Origin: Rostrohypoxylon terebratum
Taxonomy: Eukaryota; Ascomycota; Sordariomycetes; Xylariales; Hypoxylaceae
Assembly (NCBI GenBank): GCA_022497145.1
Contig: MU385896.1
Location: 124,001-188,000, forward strand
Length of the DNA: 64,000 nucleotides
Direction of reading: 5' to 3'
The translations under genes were made by a program, and so were the position numbers. The notes below the pieces were generated by a model. The model saw only the letters and a list, made by a program, of their open reading frames with translations, had not been told where the DNA came from and ran no database searches. The first letter of the stretch is position 1. Each line of letters begins with the position of its first letter. This document shows, piece by piece, positions 42,493 to 53,727 of the stretch.

Positions 42493-44387
42493 CGTTCACG
42501 AGTTACGACCAAATGACGGTCCTCGATGAAGTATCTTCGGAACAACTACAGGATAAGATCTGCGAATGCATGAACGGAATACACGGGATCTTTCTTGATT
42601 ATATGCACCTGTAGATGTCCGAGCTCCGGGACCTCCTCTCACCCCGCAGGGTAGATGATTGTCACCCTGGACGCCAATGGGTGAGGAGATAGGCCAGATA
42701 AGCCAGCCTGCTTGCCTGCTTGCCTGCCTGCCTGCCTACATCAGACTACATCAGACCTACATCAGACCTACATACATATGCCTAGGATAGACAAGTGGGT
42801 GGCGTTTAGGGCTTGCTCTTGCCCTGGAAAAGCAACCATTACCTATGTCCAAAACGGGTCGAGTGGCAACCTTGATGAGTGAAGTGTCGCTCTTTGTTTT
42901 TTTGTGGTTTTTGTTTTTTTGTTTTTTTGTTTTTATAAATCGGGATGTGATGACCCGGTTAAGACATTATATAAGACATGGAGATATCTCCTTTTTTCCG
43001 TCAAAACCGATTCAAAATTCTGCAAGTAATGTTTTCACACTTGATTTCATTTTTCTTCTTTTTTTTCTTCTTTCTCTCCTTCTTCTTCTTCTTCTTTTCT
43101 CTCAGAACTTGGCGCGTCACCATCCCCCCCCCCCCCCCACGTGGCTTACAAGTCAGCACCTACGACGTAAGAGATAGATACCTATCCAAGTCCCAAGATC
43201 CATCATACCTAGTATAATATCTCTCCTACCACATAGTATTATAATAGTATTATTATACCCCCGTATCTCGGGGACCTCGTGCTTGAAGTGGGGTCCGGGG
43301 AAGATCACCATAATAATACGACAGCGACCGGAACGCTATGCCACGAACATTAGGTTATATCCCGCATCGCACCCGTTTCTTATCAAAGCTGGGTCTAGGT
43401 AAACCGTCTCATCCCCCCAGCATTTTATTTTTATTTATGTTAACAATTCGGTAGTTCGGTAAACAAGTTCGGTCTGGCGACCCCCCTAATACAATGTATG
43501 CCCTAATATGAGTATGACGGTATGACCCCTATATCAAGTACTTGGTACTTAAGTATCTAATCTATTCGGAAAAGACCGATGCTTAAGGTTGATAAACATG
43601 TACCGTCGATACCTATACATACATAAAGCTAAGAAAGTTTCAATTGACCGCGGAAACATCCAGTACATGTCGTTTCCATAACCCCCATAACCCCCATAAC
43701 ATGCAACTAAAGCAACGAATGCAGTTATTGATGGCCAATTCACCTGCCTAATACGGATATATGTCCCCGGTTACGAAAGACTTAAAGTACGCGTTTTCCC
43801 CGTCTTCCCCGTCTTTCCCGTTTTCCCTGAATGCTATTTGTTAAACCCCTTTTCCCTGCTCCATCCTCAACCAAAACCAAGCAAGCATTATCTATACTGT
43901 ATTTTGACAATTTGACAATTTGACAATTTTACATAATATCTTTCCTAGGTATCTGATACGATCTGATACGATGTATCATCGTGTATCATCGTGTATCATC
44001 GCATCGTGCCATCTATCCGATAAAAAGATTGAACCCTACCCATTATTATCTATCATCTTGATAGATGGTAGAGGAATCACACACGCCGAGCGGCTCACTC
44101 ATTTCGAAAAGATCATTGCTATGCTGCAATCATTAAATGATATTAAAACCTATAAGCAATTATACATTATGCTCCAATCGATGTTAGTACTCTAGAAGAC
44201 ACAACCCCCTTTTCTCTGTCCATGAGTCAATGAGTCAATGAGTCAATGAGTGGCCTCAGTGAATGGCATGTATTGATAATAATACAGATACTTAAGTCTT
44301 ACTTTTCATTTAGGTAGTTTTAAAAGGGTATTTAGATGATACGGAATCAGCTAACTAACTAGGTACATAGAAGTATGATGAAATCCA
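42493..44387. other. Intergenic region rich in short tandem repeats
   Basis: No gene supported over 1.9 kb. Contents: CCTG array (42710-42738), ACATCAGACCT repeats (42739-42775), a TTC-rich tract with a 15-C run (43030-43138), CATAACCCCC repeats (43676-43702), TTTGACAA repeats (43902-43927), GTATCATC repeats (43965-44006) and three TGAGTCA sites (44223-44245). Confidence 0.6.
44223..44245. promoter_or_regulatory. Three tandem TGAGTCA (Gcn4/CPC-1 or AP-1 type) sites
   Basis: TGAGTCA occurs at 44223, 44231 and 44239, exactly 8 bp apart, followed by TGAGTGG. TGAGTCA is the consensus for Gcn4/CPC-1 bZIP factors. It lies 1.7 kb upstream of the permease start and just past the esterase stop, so regulation is uncertain and the array may be only a repeat. 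Confidence 0.4.
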
Positions 44388-46461
44388 TCAAGTCATGATC
44401 CAAGGTCCTAGATCTGCCCACAACTGACATCTCTTACCCCTTCCACCCTCCCAAGAACTGCCTTCAACGATGTTGAATTTCGCCTCTAAAGGTGGCGAAG
44501 TACCGTTCCCCGAAACGTAACTAACCACATGGACTAAGGTCCCGTCTAGGTCGAAAGTTGTCGAGACGGGCACACCACCGGTCATGTTCAAGTTCACCAT
44601 CCAGTCACTTCCTGGCTCCCCTTTCCATTCCGGCCATTTCCCATCACTGACTGCTGAGATATTACCGCGGTGCAAGGCAAGCGCCTGCGACTTGCTGAGC
44701 GCTGGATCTCCCTTCACTATGAAGTTTCCCCAAATCTGCTGAATAGCCGTGCGAAACACCTCATCCATACCTGTGCCCATCACGTCTATTTCAGAGCGCA
44801 GAGCTGTTTGGTCGAGGCCGTGTTGCCCAGGCGGCACGGAGAACTGGTAGTGCCAAGCTTTACCGCCATCTTTTCTCGCGTAGCCGTCGGCTAGCCAGTA
44901 GGAGGGACAGATGAATGTCGCCTCTCCGTATAGATTAGTGGCCGCTTGTTGCCAGCCAAACGCCCAACCCGATGTAGTTGTAGAGTATGGCGGGTTCTCG
45001 CCATCGGAGTTGACCAGAGCGCTCGAGGCGTTTTCCGGGACGGAGTAGAGCTCAAGGATGTGAGTAATATTTTCTTCGCTGAGCAGAGGGTAGGTTCCAC
45101 GGAGAAATCCCATGAACCTGTCTTCATTGCTTATTCCCTGGGGAATAAAACCTGGGCCTTCGTTTGGATTGTTAGACGACAGCATACGGATACCGTTGAG
45201 CTTTCCACCGTTCAGTAATTGGCTGGTTAGCTGTCCTACTAATAGTTTACCGTCAGTAACCGGGGTGAACGCCCATTGGCCGTAGATTCCCATCGTGCTG
45301 ATATAGTCGCTAGCCCTCTGAAGCTTGATGGTATCTGCTGTAGTCAGACAGTCGAATACCGACCCATGAACTTCGATGTCGTCTCCAAGGCAGTCCACTG
45401 CCTCTGCAAAACGGTAGTAGTAGTTCGTCGGCATAGTGCTGTTGTACTCCCTAAGGTAATAAATAAGAAGGTACTCAGTAACATGATTCAACCGAGCGAG
45501 GAAAGTTGGTCTCACCATCGAGTAGGCAAATAGGGACTGGAGGCAATAAGGCCATTAAACAAAGTAGCATTGTCAACACCTCCGTCGGCCGTGGCGAGCA
45601 GCGCAACGCTACCGCCTCCGGCAGATTGCCCAGCGACAGTCACTCGTGTCGGATCTCCGCCGAAGAGATGAATATACTTTTGAACCCACTGAAGCGCAAA
45701 TTTCATATCGTGGATTCCAGCATTCAGTATACCCGACTCTGCGACCTCCGCGGATGATAGGAAGCCAAAGGCACCTAGCCTGTATTGGATGGTCACGATA
45801 ATATACGTATTCTCGTTGGTATGCATTTGCGGTGATGGCTCAAACGCGCCGTTCCCCACTCCGAATCCGCCGCCATCTAAGGCATGAAATGAAATAAGCC
45901 ACTTTCGAATTGAATCTTGGATGAGGGACGTCGGTAAACTTACGAATCCAGACCAGTACAGGTAACATGGTCTTGTTGGCAGGAGCCAGGACGTTCAGGA
46001 ACAAACAATCCTCAGATCCCGACGGAGTCGGCATCCTTGGCCTTCTTTTGTTAGAGCTACCATTCATCATGTCGTTCTACTAGAAGCGTATATATTAGAA
46101 GCGTACCTTGGAGCGCACCCGGATTGCGGACATCTTGGAGCGTATTCAATAGCCGGAATCACCTGAGTACGATCCTGTGCTGGCAGTTGTGGCAACTGCC
46201 ATCTCAATTTGCCGATAGGAGGAGCAGCGTATCTGATTCTAAACAGTACCTGTTAGAACAACATGAACAACATGTGATCTTCTATTTTGAGGGGGAGATC
46301 TTGGTGGTGCCATGCCCTTTGTAGATATTCAAATCATATGTAGCGTTGTAGTACCCTTGGTATAGCGCATAGCCAAGGTCAACAATAGGCGTCGGAAGTT
46401 CCTGGGTTAAGCATAAGGGCGAAAGTAAGGCCAAAGGAATAAGAAGTATCCGGATAAACAT
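44388..46461 (-). CDS. Secreted type-B carboxylesterase/lipase
   Basis: Alpha/beta-hydrolase that cleaves carboxylic esters, probably extracellular. Proposed exons are 46461-46316, 46238-46107, 46035-45944, 45876-45516 and 45450-44388, giving 597 aa. The signal peptide is MFIRILLIPLALLSPLCLT, from the first true ATG. Key motifs: IRYAAPPIGKLRWQ, SEDCLFLNV, VLVWIHGGGFGVGNGAF (oxyanion hole) and nucleophile Ser in VAGQSAGGGSVA. The Asp/Glu and His of the triad should lie in the long last exon (e.g. YQFSVPPGQHGLD). Several N-x-S/T sites agree with secretion. Intron 1 (46239-46315) appears to use a GC donor. The acceptor of intron 2 is ambiguous among several AG dinucleotides between 46036 and 46060; the listed choice keeps frame. 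A TATA-like element lies ~130 bp upstream. Confidence 0.88.
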
Positions 46462-47538
46462 TTTCAAACACTGGCCTCCCCAGACTGGCCGGAGAGAAAC
46501 AACGAGTCGACAGTAACTGATAATACTACATGAAGCCTTGCAGATCCGATTCAGGTGGCCAGATTATCACAAAGGTGCTACGCCAAATTTTATAAAAACC
46601 ATCGCTGTTCTAAGATTCAAAAAAGTTTTGAAAGTTTGGCGTAAGACATGGAAAGCCTACAGCTCTAGGGTATGACATTAGTCAAACTATAAAGGCATGA
46701 CAGGAGGCACTAGGTTAGGCAACTTCCATGTTGCCATGTTGCCATGTTGTACGTGACTTGAGCTGAGCACAATGAAAGTTCGAGATAACAAAAGAAGTCT
46801 TTATCCTAATTTCTTACTGTGCTTGTCTGCACCTACATACATCAATAATTACTAGGTAACCTAGTGTCTAAGGACTATTTATTACAGGCAATACCTATCT
46901 TTATAAAAAGACATCCATTCATGCAGCGCCAACCTTGAAGTATTTAAAAGACGTAAATTTGCTGCTTGTCTCTTGTCACCTGAAATATTACATGTCATAT
47001 AATTCTTCTACAACACATACCTAACAAAACCTATTCATAACTTTTCTAAGCAACCAAAATCTAGTTCAGCAACTAACACAAACAATAATAATATGTCTGA
47101 CTCTCAGTGGACCCAACAGGACGGAGGTCGTATTGACTGGGGGAGCTGCATGGTCATGTGAAAGTAATATGAAAGTAATGGGTCGGCGGGCTAAAAAGGG
47201 GTCATCACAGGAACGAAGGGGGGCGGGAGGGTTATAATTTCCTCTTCTTTACTAAATACGACCTAGGTACGATTCTAAGGTTCTTTTGACAACTTGAGTT
47301 TCGCTACTGCTTACATTGAAATCTCTGTCAATATCTAGGTATTCATTATCATGAAATGGGTAAAAGCTTAAACGTTACCTAGGATGTAATAATACGTGTT
47401 ACGTAGTATTCGTATAAGAAGTTAGTAGATATTCTTGATATCCATACCAACTTAAACATTAGCCTTTTCCCTCATATTCTTCTAGGTTATAATACCTTAT
47501 TAGGTACTTACATTCCTGTGACGTTCAGAGATCTTGGA
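46462..47538. other. Intergenic region upstream of the carboxylesterase
   Basis: No gene seen. TATA-like TTTATAAAA near 46589-46597 is bracketed by a 9-bp inverted repeat, TACGCCAAA at 46579-46587 and TTTGGCGTA at 46635-46643, which could be a regulatory dyad. The remainder is AT-rich. Confidence 0.5.
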
Positions 47539-49388
47539 CTAATTGGGTGGTGTACCTCCTCCTTCTGTATGTCTCTCCTCCCTCGACTGACTCGACGACG
47601 ATAGGACTCCTTCGATATCGTCGCTTGCCGGTGATGCCGGTTCTAGCTTTTGGGGGTCGTCTTTTCTTATACTCCAGCCTTTTGACCAACCTATCCAGCC
47701 TGTTTCTCTCGGACCCCTAATTATACCCACGATGATAGCTACGCCGATGAAGGCAATATTAGAACATCCGCTCCAGACCCATCCGCCTTGCGCATATAGT
47801 CTGTTACCCACAGCCGTGCCCATAATCTGACCGCCAAACGCAAAAACCATATAAACTGTGTTTATTCTATTCCTAGCTTTAGGATCTAGATTATAAATGT
47901 TACTTCTATTGGCCGTGTGCGAGAAGTTAGCCCCTGAGTCCATCATGATGGCATGGATTATAGGCCCCGCTACCGTGAAGTTCCCGATAAACGTAGAAAT
48001 CACGATTCCTACGAACTCGAAGGCGAGACCGAGAACAACCGAAAAGAGGAAGACAAATCGATCGGTAATGAGGCGAGACCATACTGGAGCAAGTGCGACG
48101 ACTACGATCCCGATGAAGGCGAAACACCCGATCTCGAGTGAGGAATATTCGTAGGGGGGAGAGGCAAGGAGAAAGGTAAGAGTAGTCCAGAAAGAGGTGA
48201 AGGCAGCGCTGAGGAGGAATCCGATGACGCAAGCCTGGATGAGCAGAGGCTCTGTGACAGTCATGACCGCCATTCCCCAAAGAACTTTGAAATAGTTGAG
48301 ACCTTTGTTCTTCGCCGGGTAGTCTGGGAGGAAGAAATAAAGCAAAATTAGGGTTAGGTACTGGGCTCCAAAGGCTAGCCAGTAAATATTCCTCCAAGAC
48401 GTATAGTTGGCAACTATGCCTGATAGCACCCTAGCAATTAGCAGGCCAAGTGCCAGCCCTGAAACCACGACGGAGAGTGAGCTAGCGCGGCGATGAGCTG
48501 GTGCCAAATCACCCACGAGCGGCAGCATGACCTGCGGCGTTACTGTCCTATAGAAAAGTCAGATTCGAGGGAAAGGTGCGAAGATGATTCGGCGCAACTT
48601 AAGAGAAAGGGTCAAGGGGACAAGGGGACAAGGGGAAATACGCACCCAACTCCACATAGGAACGACAAGCTGATGAAGACTTGGAAATTTGTTGTGAGAC
48701 ATAAACCAATCCACTACTTTGTTGTTAGCTCTATGATGCAGGTACTAAATTGAAACTGAACGATACTATCCGGAACATACGATAGTTGCTGTCGCCCATA
48801 TAAGAAACAAGATGAAAGGGCGGCGGGGGACCATATCCGCCAAGGGGCATAGAAAGAGAAGGCCAACGGCATATCCGGCTTGAGATAGAGTCGCGATATC
48901 AGACGCTCGTTCATAGCTAACATGGAATTCCTCGGCCAAGACATTTAGGATAGGTTGGGCATAGTAGAGATTCGCGACAGTGAACGTTCCACTCTATGGA
49001 AAATTAGCCCACGGGGATCAGAAGTGAGGTTGGTTGAGATTGATATCTGTACAAAAGCTAGTAGAATATTCATTGATAGGGTGAAGCTTGGTGGGTTCTC
49101 CGGATCGTATCGACAGCGCTGTGGCGTCCAACTCAATATTCTCACTATCTTGATTAGCAAACCAGTCTCTTTCGAGTTTTCGAAAGTGACCGACGATGCA
49201 TCCGCGTCGGCATCTCCACCTCCACCTGCGTCGTCGCCGTGCCTTTTATTTTTATTATTCGTTTCGACATCCCCATGACTGGTCGTAAAAGTGTTTTCCG
49301 ACTCTGATCCGACATTTCGTTTCTCGACTTGGTCTTGGACTTGGTCTTGGTCTTGGTCTTGGTCCTCGTCCTCTTTCTTTGTAGCCAT
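47539..49388 (-). CDS. MFS transporter (12-TM, bacterial-like DHA group)
   Basis: Major facilitator with no recognisable substrate. Exons are 49388-49053, 48993-48781, 48713-48646 and 48547-47539, giving 541 aa. The first ~75 residues are charged and cytoplasmic, with a DQDQDQ repeat. Membrane segments begin at FTLSMNILLAF. FTVANLYYAQPILNVLAEEF, LSQAGYAVGLLFLCPLAD, and PQVMLPLVGDLAPAHRRASS contain the signature loops (the last holds the conserved acidic/Arg pair). TSWRNIYWLAF and a twelfth-segment region near NIAFIGVAIIVGIIRG complete the fold. The tail is Ser/Glu-rich. The second intron uses an acceptor just after an in-frame TAG (GTAG|TGG), giving WIGLCLTTNFQ. It is divergent from the next MFS gene across 1.7 kb. 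Confidence 0.92.
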
Positions 49389-51109
49389 GAGGGCGACGAC
49401 GAATGTTGATTTGATGAAAGATTTGATAAAAGTACGTGACTGCCGATTCGTTACCTAGGTCCTAGGTCCTAGTTAGGTAGTCACCACTTATGCGCCTGGG
49501 GAAATCCGATTTCGCTTTTCAATATCCGATAACCCTACATAAGGTTTTAACGTGCGATCTAATCTCGACGTTTAACTTTCATGTTCCTTCCTGCTTTCGG
49601 AATGTAAGGTACCTAACCTAAAGTATGTTTACCTAGTACTATGTAGGTTAGTACCTAGTAGGACAAAGCAACTTGGAAATTTGCATCGTATGCCGTACGT
49701 CATGGGAATAGGGATAGGGAATGGGAATGGCCAAACACATACCAGGTACTAGGTAATCTTGAAGTTAGGTAGGTACGAGGTATTCGATGAATCTTATACT
49801 CGAGCATGTTTATAACGTACTTACCCAGTGGCCGATGCTGCTCCTATATTATATTTTCGTCAGCTGCCGAATGGTTGCTGCGACCTTCGGCTCTTGTTAA
49901 CTTCGGTGCCGAACTATGTATGCGGCACATGTCACTAGGTTATACAGCTTGCTACTGCATGTTCATGTTCGTGATATCTATAATTGTCTGTAATGGTCCA
50001 AAATGCCATCGCCACTTCTACTAGATAGACCGCATACTTTGCTACCTACACCTACACTCTCCATGTGTCATTCAAAGCTCCAGACTATTTTATCACTACC
50101 TAGTAACCACTATTCAATGTGCAATACTTGCCTGGTAAAGTTATGGTAAAGTGTTGATATCGCAGTCTTGTCACGGGGTGAATGACACCCTTGCAGATTG
50201 CGCACCGTACATAACCTAGGCAATAAATATAAGATGAGCTGTGCTGGAACTCGGGGTTAGGGTTAGGGTTGGGGTTAGGGTTATACTTACCTAGAGTCCT
50301 AGACAGCATCTAGATTCTAATGAGGACAAGTAAGAAATTATGTAGAACCCTACTACTGCACCGGGGGCCACTACCACTCACTTAAGGTTTAAACACTCAA
50401 ACACAGCCAAGAGAAGCGGGTAATCTCCACATATCCAGTAATCGGGAGACTGCCGATGCGACTAGTACTAGCCCGTATGTAACCCACGCTGCCATCCCAC
50501 GGAGGGGCAGAGGGGGGCACTTATCGGGCAAGTTTCGGCCGCTCGATGCTGGAAAGGTGGAAAGGGAGAAAAGGGGAGAAAGTCCTGGTCCTATCATCTT
50601 TACCGCTAACAATCGGAGGGGGCCCAATCGACAGTCATTGCCTTCCATTCGATTGGATAGTGAAACCCAATCCATGCTTCCATGCTTCCATGATTCCATG
50701 ATTCCATGGATGTACACTGCGGATAGTGCAATGGATCATGGATGTTGGAAAGTCTATCTGTAAGATCCCGGTAAGTACCTTATCTACCTAGTAGTATATG
50801 TGGTGAGTACATATTGCTCAGGTGGTGAGTGCATGTAATTCAGAGCTGTAGCTGCTGTGAACTTCAAGGTTAAGGTTGTAAAGAGGTAGTTAAAGTACCT
50901 ACTAGGTCAAGTAACCTTGGAGCTTTACTGCATGTAGGTAGGTAGAAACTTTAGAATTTCTTTCGGACTTCTACCGTAATCTTATAATCCTTCTTTCTTA
51001 TTCTCTTCTCTCTCTCTCTCTCTCTCTCTTACTATCTTTTCTTCTTCTTCTTCCTAAAAAGGTATCCCACGTTTTCGACTAGGTATATCGTGGAAGTCGT
51101 TGTACCGTC
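49389..51109. other. Divergent promoter region of two MFS genes with telomere-like tract
   Basis: No gene supported over 1.7 kb. It holds CCTAGGTCCTAGG units (49454-49475), a TTAGGG-type tract at 50252-50284, CATGATTC/CATGCTTC 8-bp repeats (50675-50708), and a (TC)n run (about 51005-51030) in the leader of the right-hand gene. Confidence 0.6.
50252..50284 (+). repeat. Interstitial telomere-like repeat (TTAGGG)n
   Basis: Five consecutive GGGTTA-type units, one of them GGGTTG and the first with an extra G. TTAGGG is the telomere repeat of filamentous ascomycetes. It is far from any visible chromosome end. Confidence 0.85.
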
Positions 51110-53079
51110 ATGGCAGCCGATGAGACAAGTCCCTTACTCCAAAATGAGCAAAATGGGCAAAATGGGCAAAATGGAGCTACTGCCCCTAAGACAACCAAGG
51201 TCGCAAAGACCGTCGGTGCTGCCATATTCGGACCCGCCAATCGCATTCTTCTCGCCGGCTTCTTGATGTCCTTCACTCTTGGCATCACCCAAGTCCCGGT
51301 AAGCGACGGACATCCAACTGATTCCTTGTCATGGCACTAATCGGGAGATCAAGATCATCTATGTCTTCCGCCTCATGGAATGTGATATTTTCTATAGTCA
51401 TAATCCCCCTTTCGAGGGTCCTGGAGACCGTTGTCATAACCGTCAGATTACCGCGGGGACAGCCCAACAGGTTTCTATTCTAGGCATGTCGACTTCCTTT
51501 AGCGGAGTCTTCAATTTATTCGTATGTGGCTATTTTATCAAGATATGGGGGCCTCGCTGGGCCTTTGTCTCCCAGACCGCCTTATTAGGATTGAGGGTTT
51601 CAACGCAAGTACTTGGTGTGACAATTGGAGGTCGAAGAGGTGAGATCATTTTCCAAGCTTGCCAAGCTATTGGAATAATCGGAGGCCCGCGTGGTTATCA
51701 GTATGTTTTACTGTCACTGTCACGAATTCATTGTTACAAACTAACTTGTTCAAGACTCGTTCTCAATACTGCCGTTAGTGAATTGGTCGCGCCCAAGGAT
51801 CGTACGGCCGTTTTTGGGCGTCTGCAAGGATCTATCATGTTGGGGACTGCATTTGGATTCCTTCGTATGTCTGCTTCATCGCCGTTTTTCCTGCACTTGA
51901 CTGACAATCGCATAGTTGGAGGTGTTCTTGGTGACGTCTATAACATTCGACGTCCTTTCGAAACAGCCTTCTTCTTATATGTCGCATGCACTCTGTATGG
52001 AGCAATCTTCTTGCCTAATGGTTCTAACAAGACGCAGGGTCAGAAGCAGAATGCTCGGGGTATTGGCGCTTTCTTCGCCCCTTTGAAAATCATTGTTCCT
52101 CACAATTACCGCTTGGAGTCGGGCAGGGTTATTAAGAACTACAGTCTGATATTTCTTGCGCTAGGAATATTCCTCGGCGTGGTAAGTTCACTGCAGTTCT
52201 GCCATCCGTCCCTCTACTCAGTTTCTTACGGTAACCCAGTTCGCTTCCGGGTACGCTCCTATCCTTCTACAGATGTATGGTACATCCGAATTCAATTTCG
52301 GCACGACGGAAAACGGTTATCTCATGTTTGGAAACTCAGCAATCCGTGGCCTTTTTCTACTAGTCATGTTTCCCAAAATTATATCTTCCGGCCGAATCTG
52401 GTTCAATGGCACATCCGCGCACACGGAACACAAACAGTCGGAACAGGAATTCCACATTCCCGTTAATCCAGAAGATTTTGAGGTTGTTGAAGGTGGAGAA
52501 GTGCCACAGGAGCCAGTCCAGGCACCTGATCCAGATGAAGAGGATTCGGGGACAGGATTTGATCTATTCTTCGTCAGATGGAGTCTTGTCGTGGATTCCC
52601 TAGTGACTTTCTTCGCCGGTTTTTCTACGGACGGATGGCAGGTGTATTTGGGTAAGATCTTGAAACATAGTGGCCTCTTACGTCAATGGCTGACAACAAA
52701 TACTAGCTGGCTTCCTATTGCCATTCGCTTCCGGCTCGGCACCAGCTGCAAAAGGAGTTATGACCGAGATGTGTCCACCAGACAAGCGACAGGACGCCAT
52801 TAGCGCCATCACTTTAGTAGAGAGCACAGCCAGTTTGTTAACTCAGGGTTTGTTTGGTACGATCTTCGCCGCCTTTACGGAAGTTGGCACGCCGAGCTTG
52901 ACTTTTTTCTGCAATGCGGTACGTCATGAATTGCCACAACTCATTCCATCTAACTTTTGCTAACATAACATCAGGGATTTGCTGTATTTGGCTTCATTAT
53001 TCTATTCTTGGCATATCTACCACCACCCAACAGCAAGAGAATCGACGATGAAGATTCAGAAACCGAGGTCGAAAGTTAG
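51110..53079 (+). CDS. MFS transporter (SLC46/TCR-like, substrate unknown)
   Basis: Exons are 51110-51298, 51354-51700, 51755-51864, 51916-52181, 52273-52651, 52707-52918 and 52975-53079, giving 535 aa. All phases agree. The cytoplasmic N-terminus starts MAADETSPLLQ and contains a QNG tandem repeat encoded by a 9-bp DNA repeat. Transmembrane segments include ILLAGFLMSFTLGITQVP and SGVFNLFVCGYFIKIWGPRW. YVFRLMECDIFY and a Cys/His loop (GPGDRCHNRQ) after the first segment resemble SLC46/PCFT-like carriers. SELVAPKDRTAVFGRLQG is the conserved loop 4/5. The acidic central loop (NPEDFEVVEGGEVPQEP) is cytoplasmic. MTEMCPPDKRQDAISAITLV is the symmetry-related loop. The intron at 52182-52272 is the longest and least certain; a small exon inside it cannot be excluded. 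Confidence 0.87.
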
Positions 53080-53727
53080 ATATAACATATTCACCGCCCA
53101 TACTATTAGCTCACTACAAATATGAGAAAAAGTACTTAAAAGGTACCTGGAAGCTTAAAATTAAGAGAAGAGCATTTATACCGTCACAGAGCAAGACGCA
53201 GAACTACCATATCATCCATACTAATTCCATCTTAAAAGATATAGATACTTTCTCGTAGAGTGACTAATAGACGAGAATTACAGACTTATAAAATTGGCAT
53301 GATTTTGGAATCATGACTCTTTTCTTCCTATTGTGGAAAGTTTCTTCCACATGGGGCTTTGAACCGCAAACTCTCCTCGGCACAGCACATTGCTTGTGTG
53401 AGTAGGCAATTCACATGTTCCTCCCGATTGCTGTACTGATTACACGTAGCCCGATCTATCTAGGACCTAGGACCTAGGACCTAGGACCTAGGTATATGCA
53501 TACCGCCAGCTATTAAGCACACAACGAGAATTCTGTCTACCCGTTCAAGCTTCTCACAACGTACTAGGTTAGTCTATGGAAAAGCACACAACAGAGCGTC
53601 TGAATGCCGTATTCAACGAACCAAATTCTGATAGGGCATCGTACAGACTAGATTTGACCCAATGAAACTTCGTTAAACCCGACCATTCATCGTCATCCAG
53701 CTCGAGCAGCGCTCACCCTTAAGTCCA
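53080..53727. other. Convergent 3' region, MFS and SDR genes
   Basis: No gene seen. It contains four to five tandem CCTAGGA units (53460-53492). A tRNA-like B-box around 53346-53356 was examined and rejected. Confidence 0.55.
53460..53492. repeat. Tandem CCTAGGA array
   Basis: Seven-bp units of CCTAGGA, each containing the CCTAGG palindrome, ending in CCTAGGTATA. Confidence 0.9.

Noticed and set aside
53340..53425. tRNA-like B-box (GGTTCAAAGCC) on the minus strand
   Set aside because: The T-arm pairs 4 of 5, but no 5' acceptor strand matches TGTGGAA and no good A-box/anticodon arm of the right length is present.
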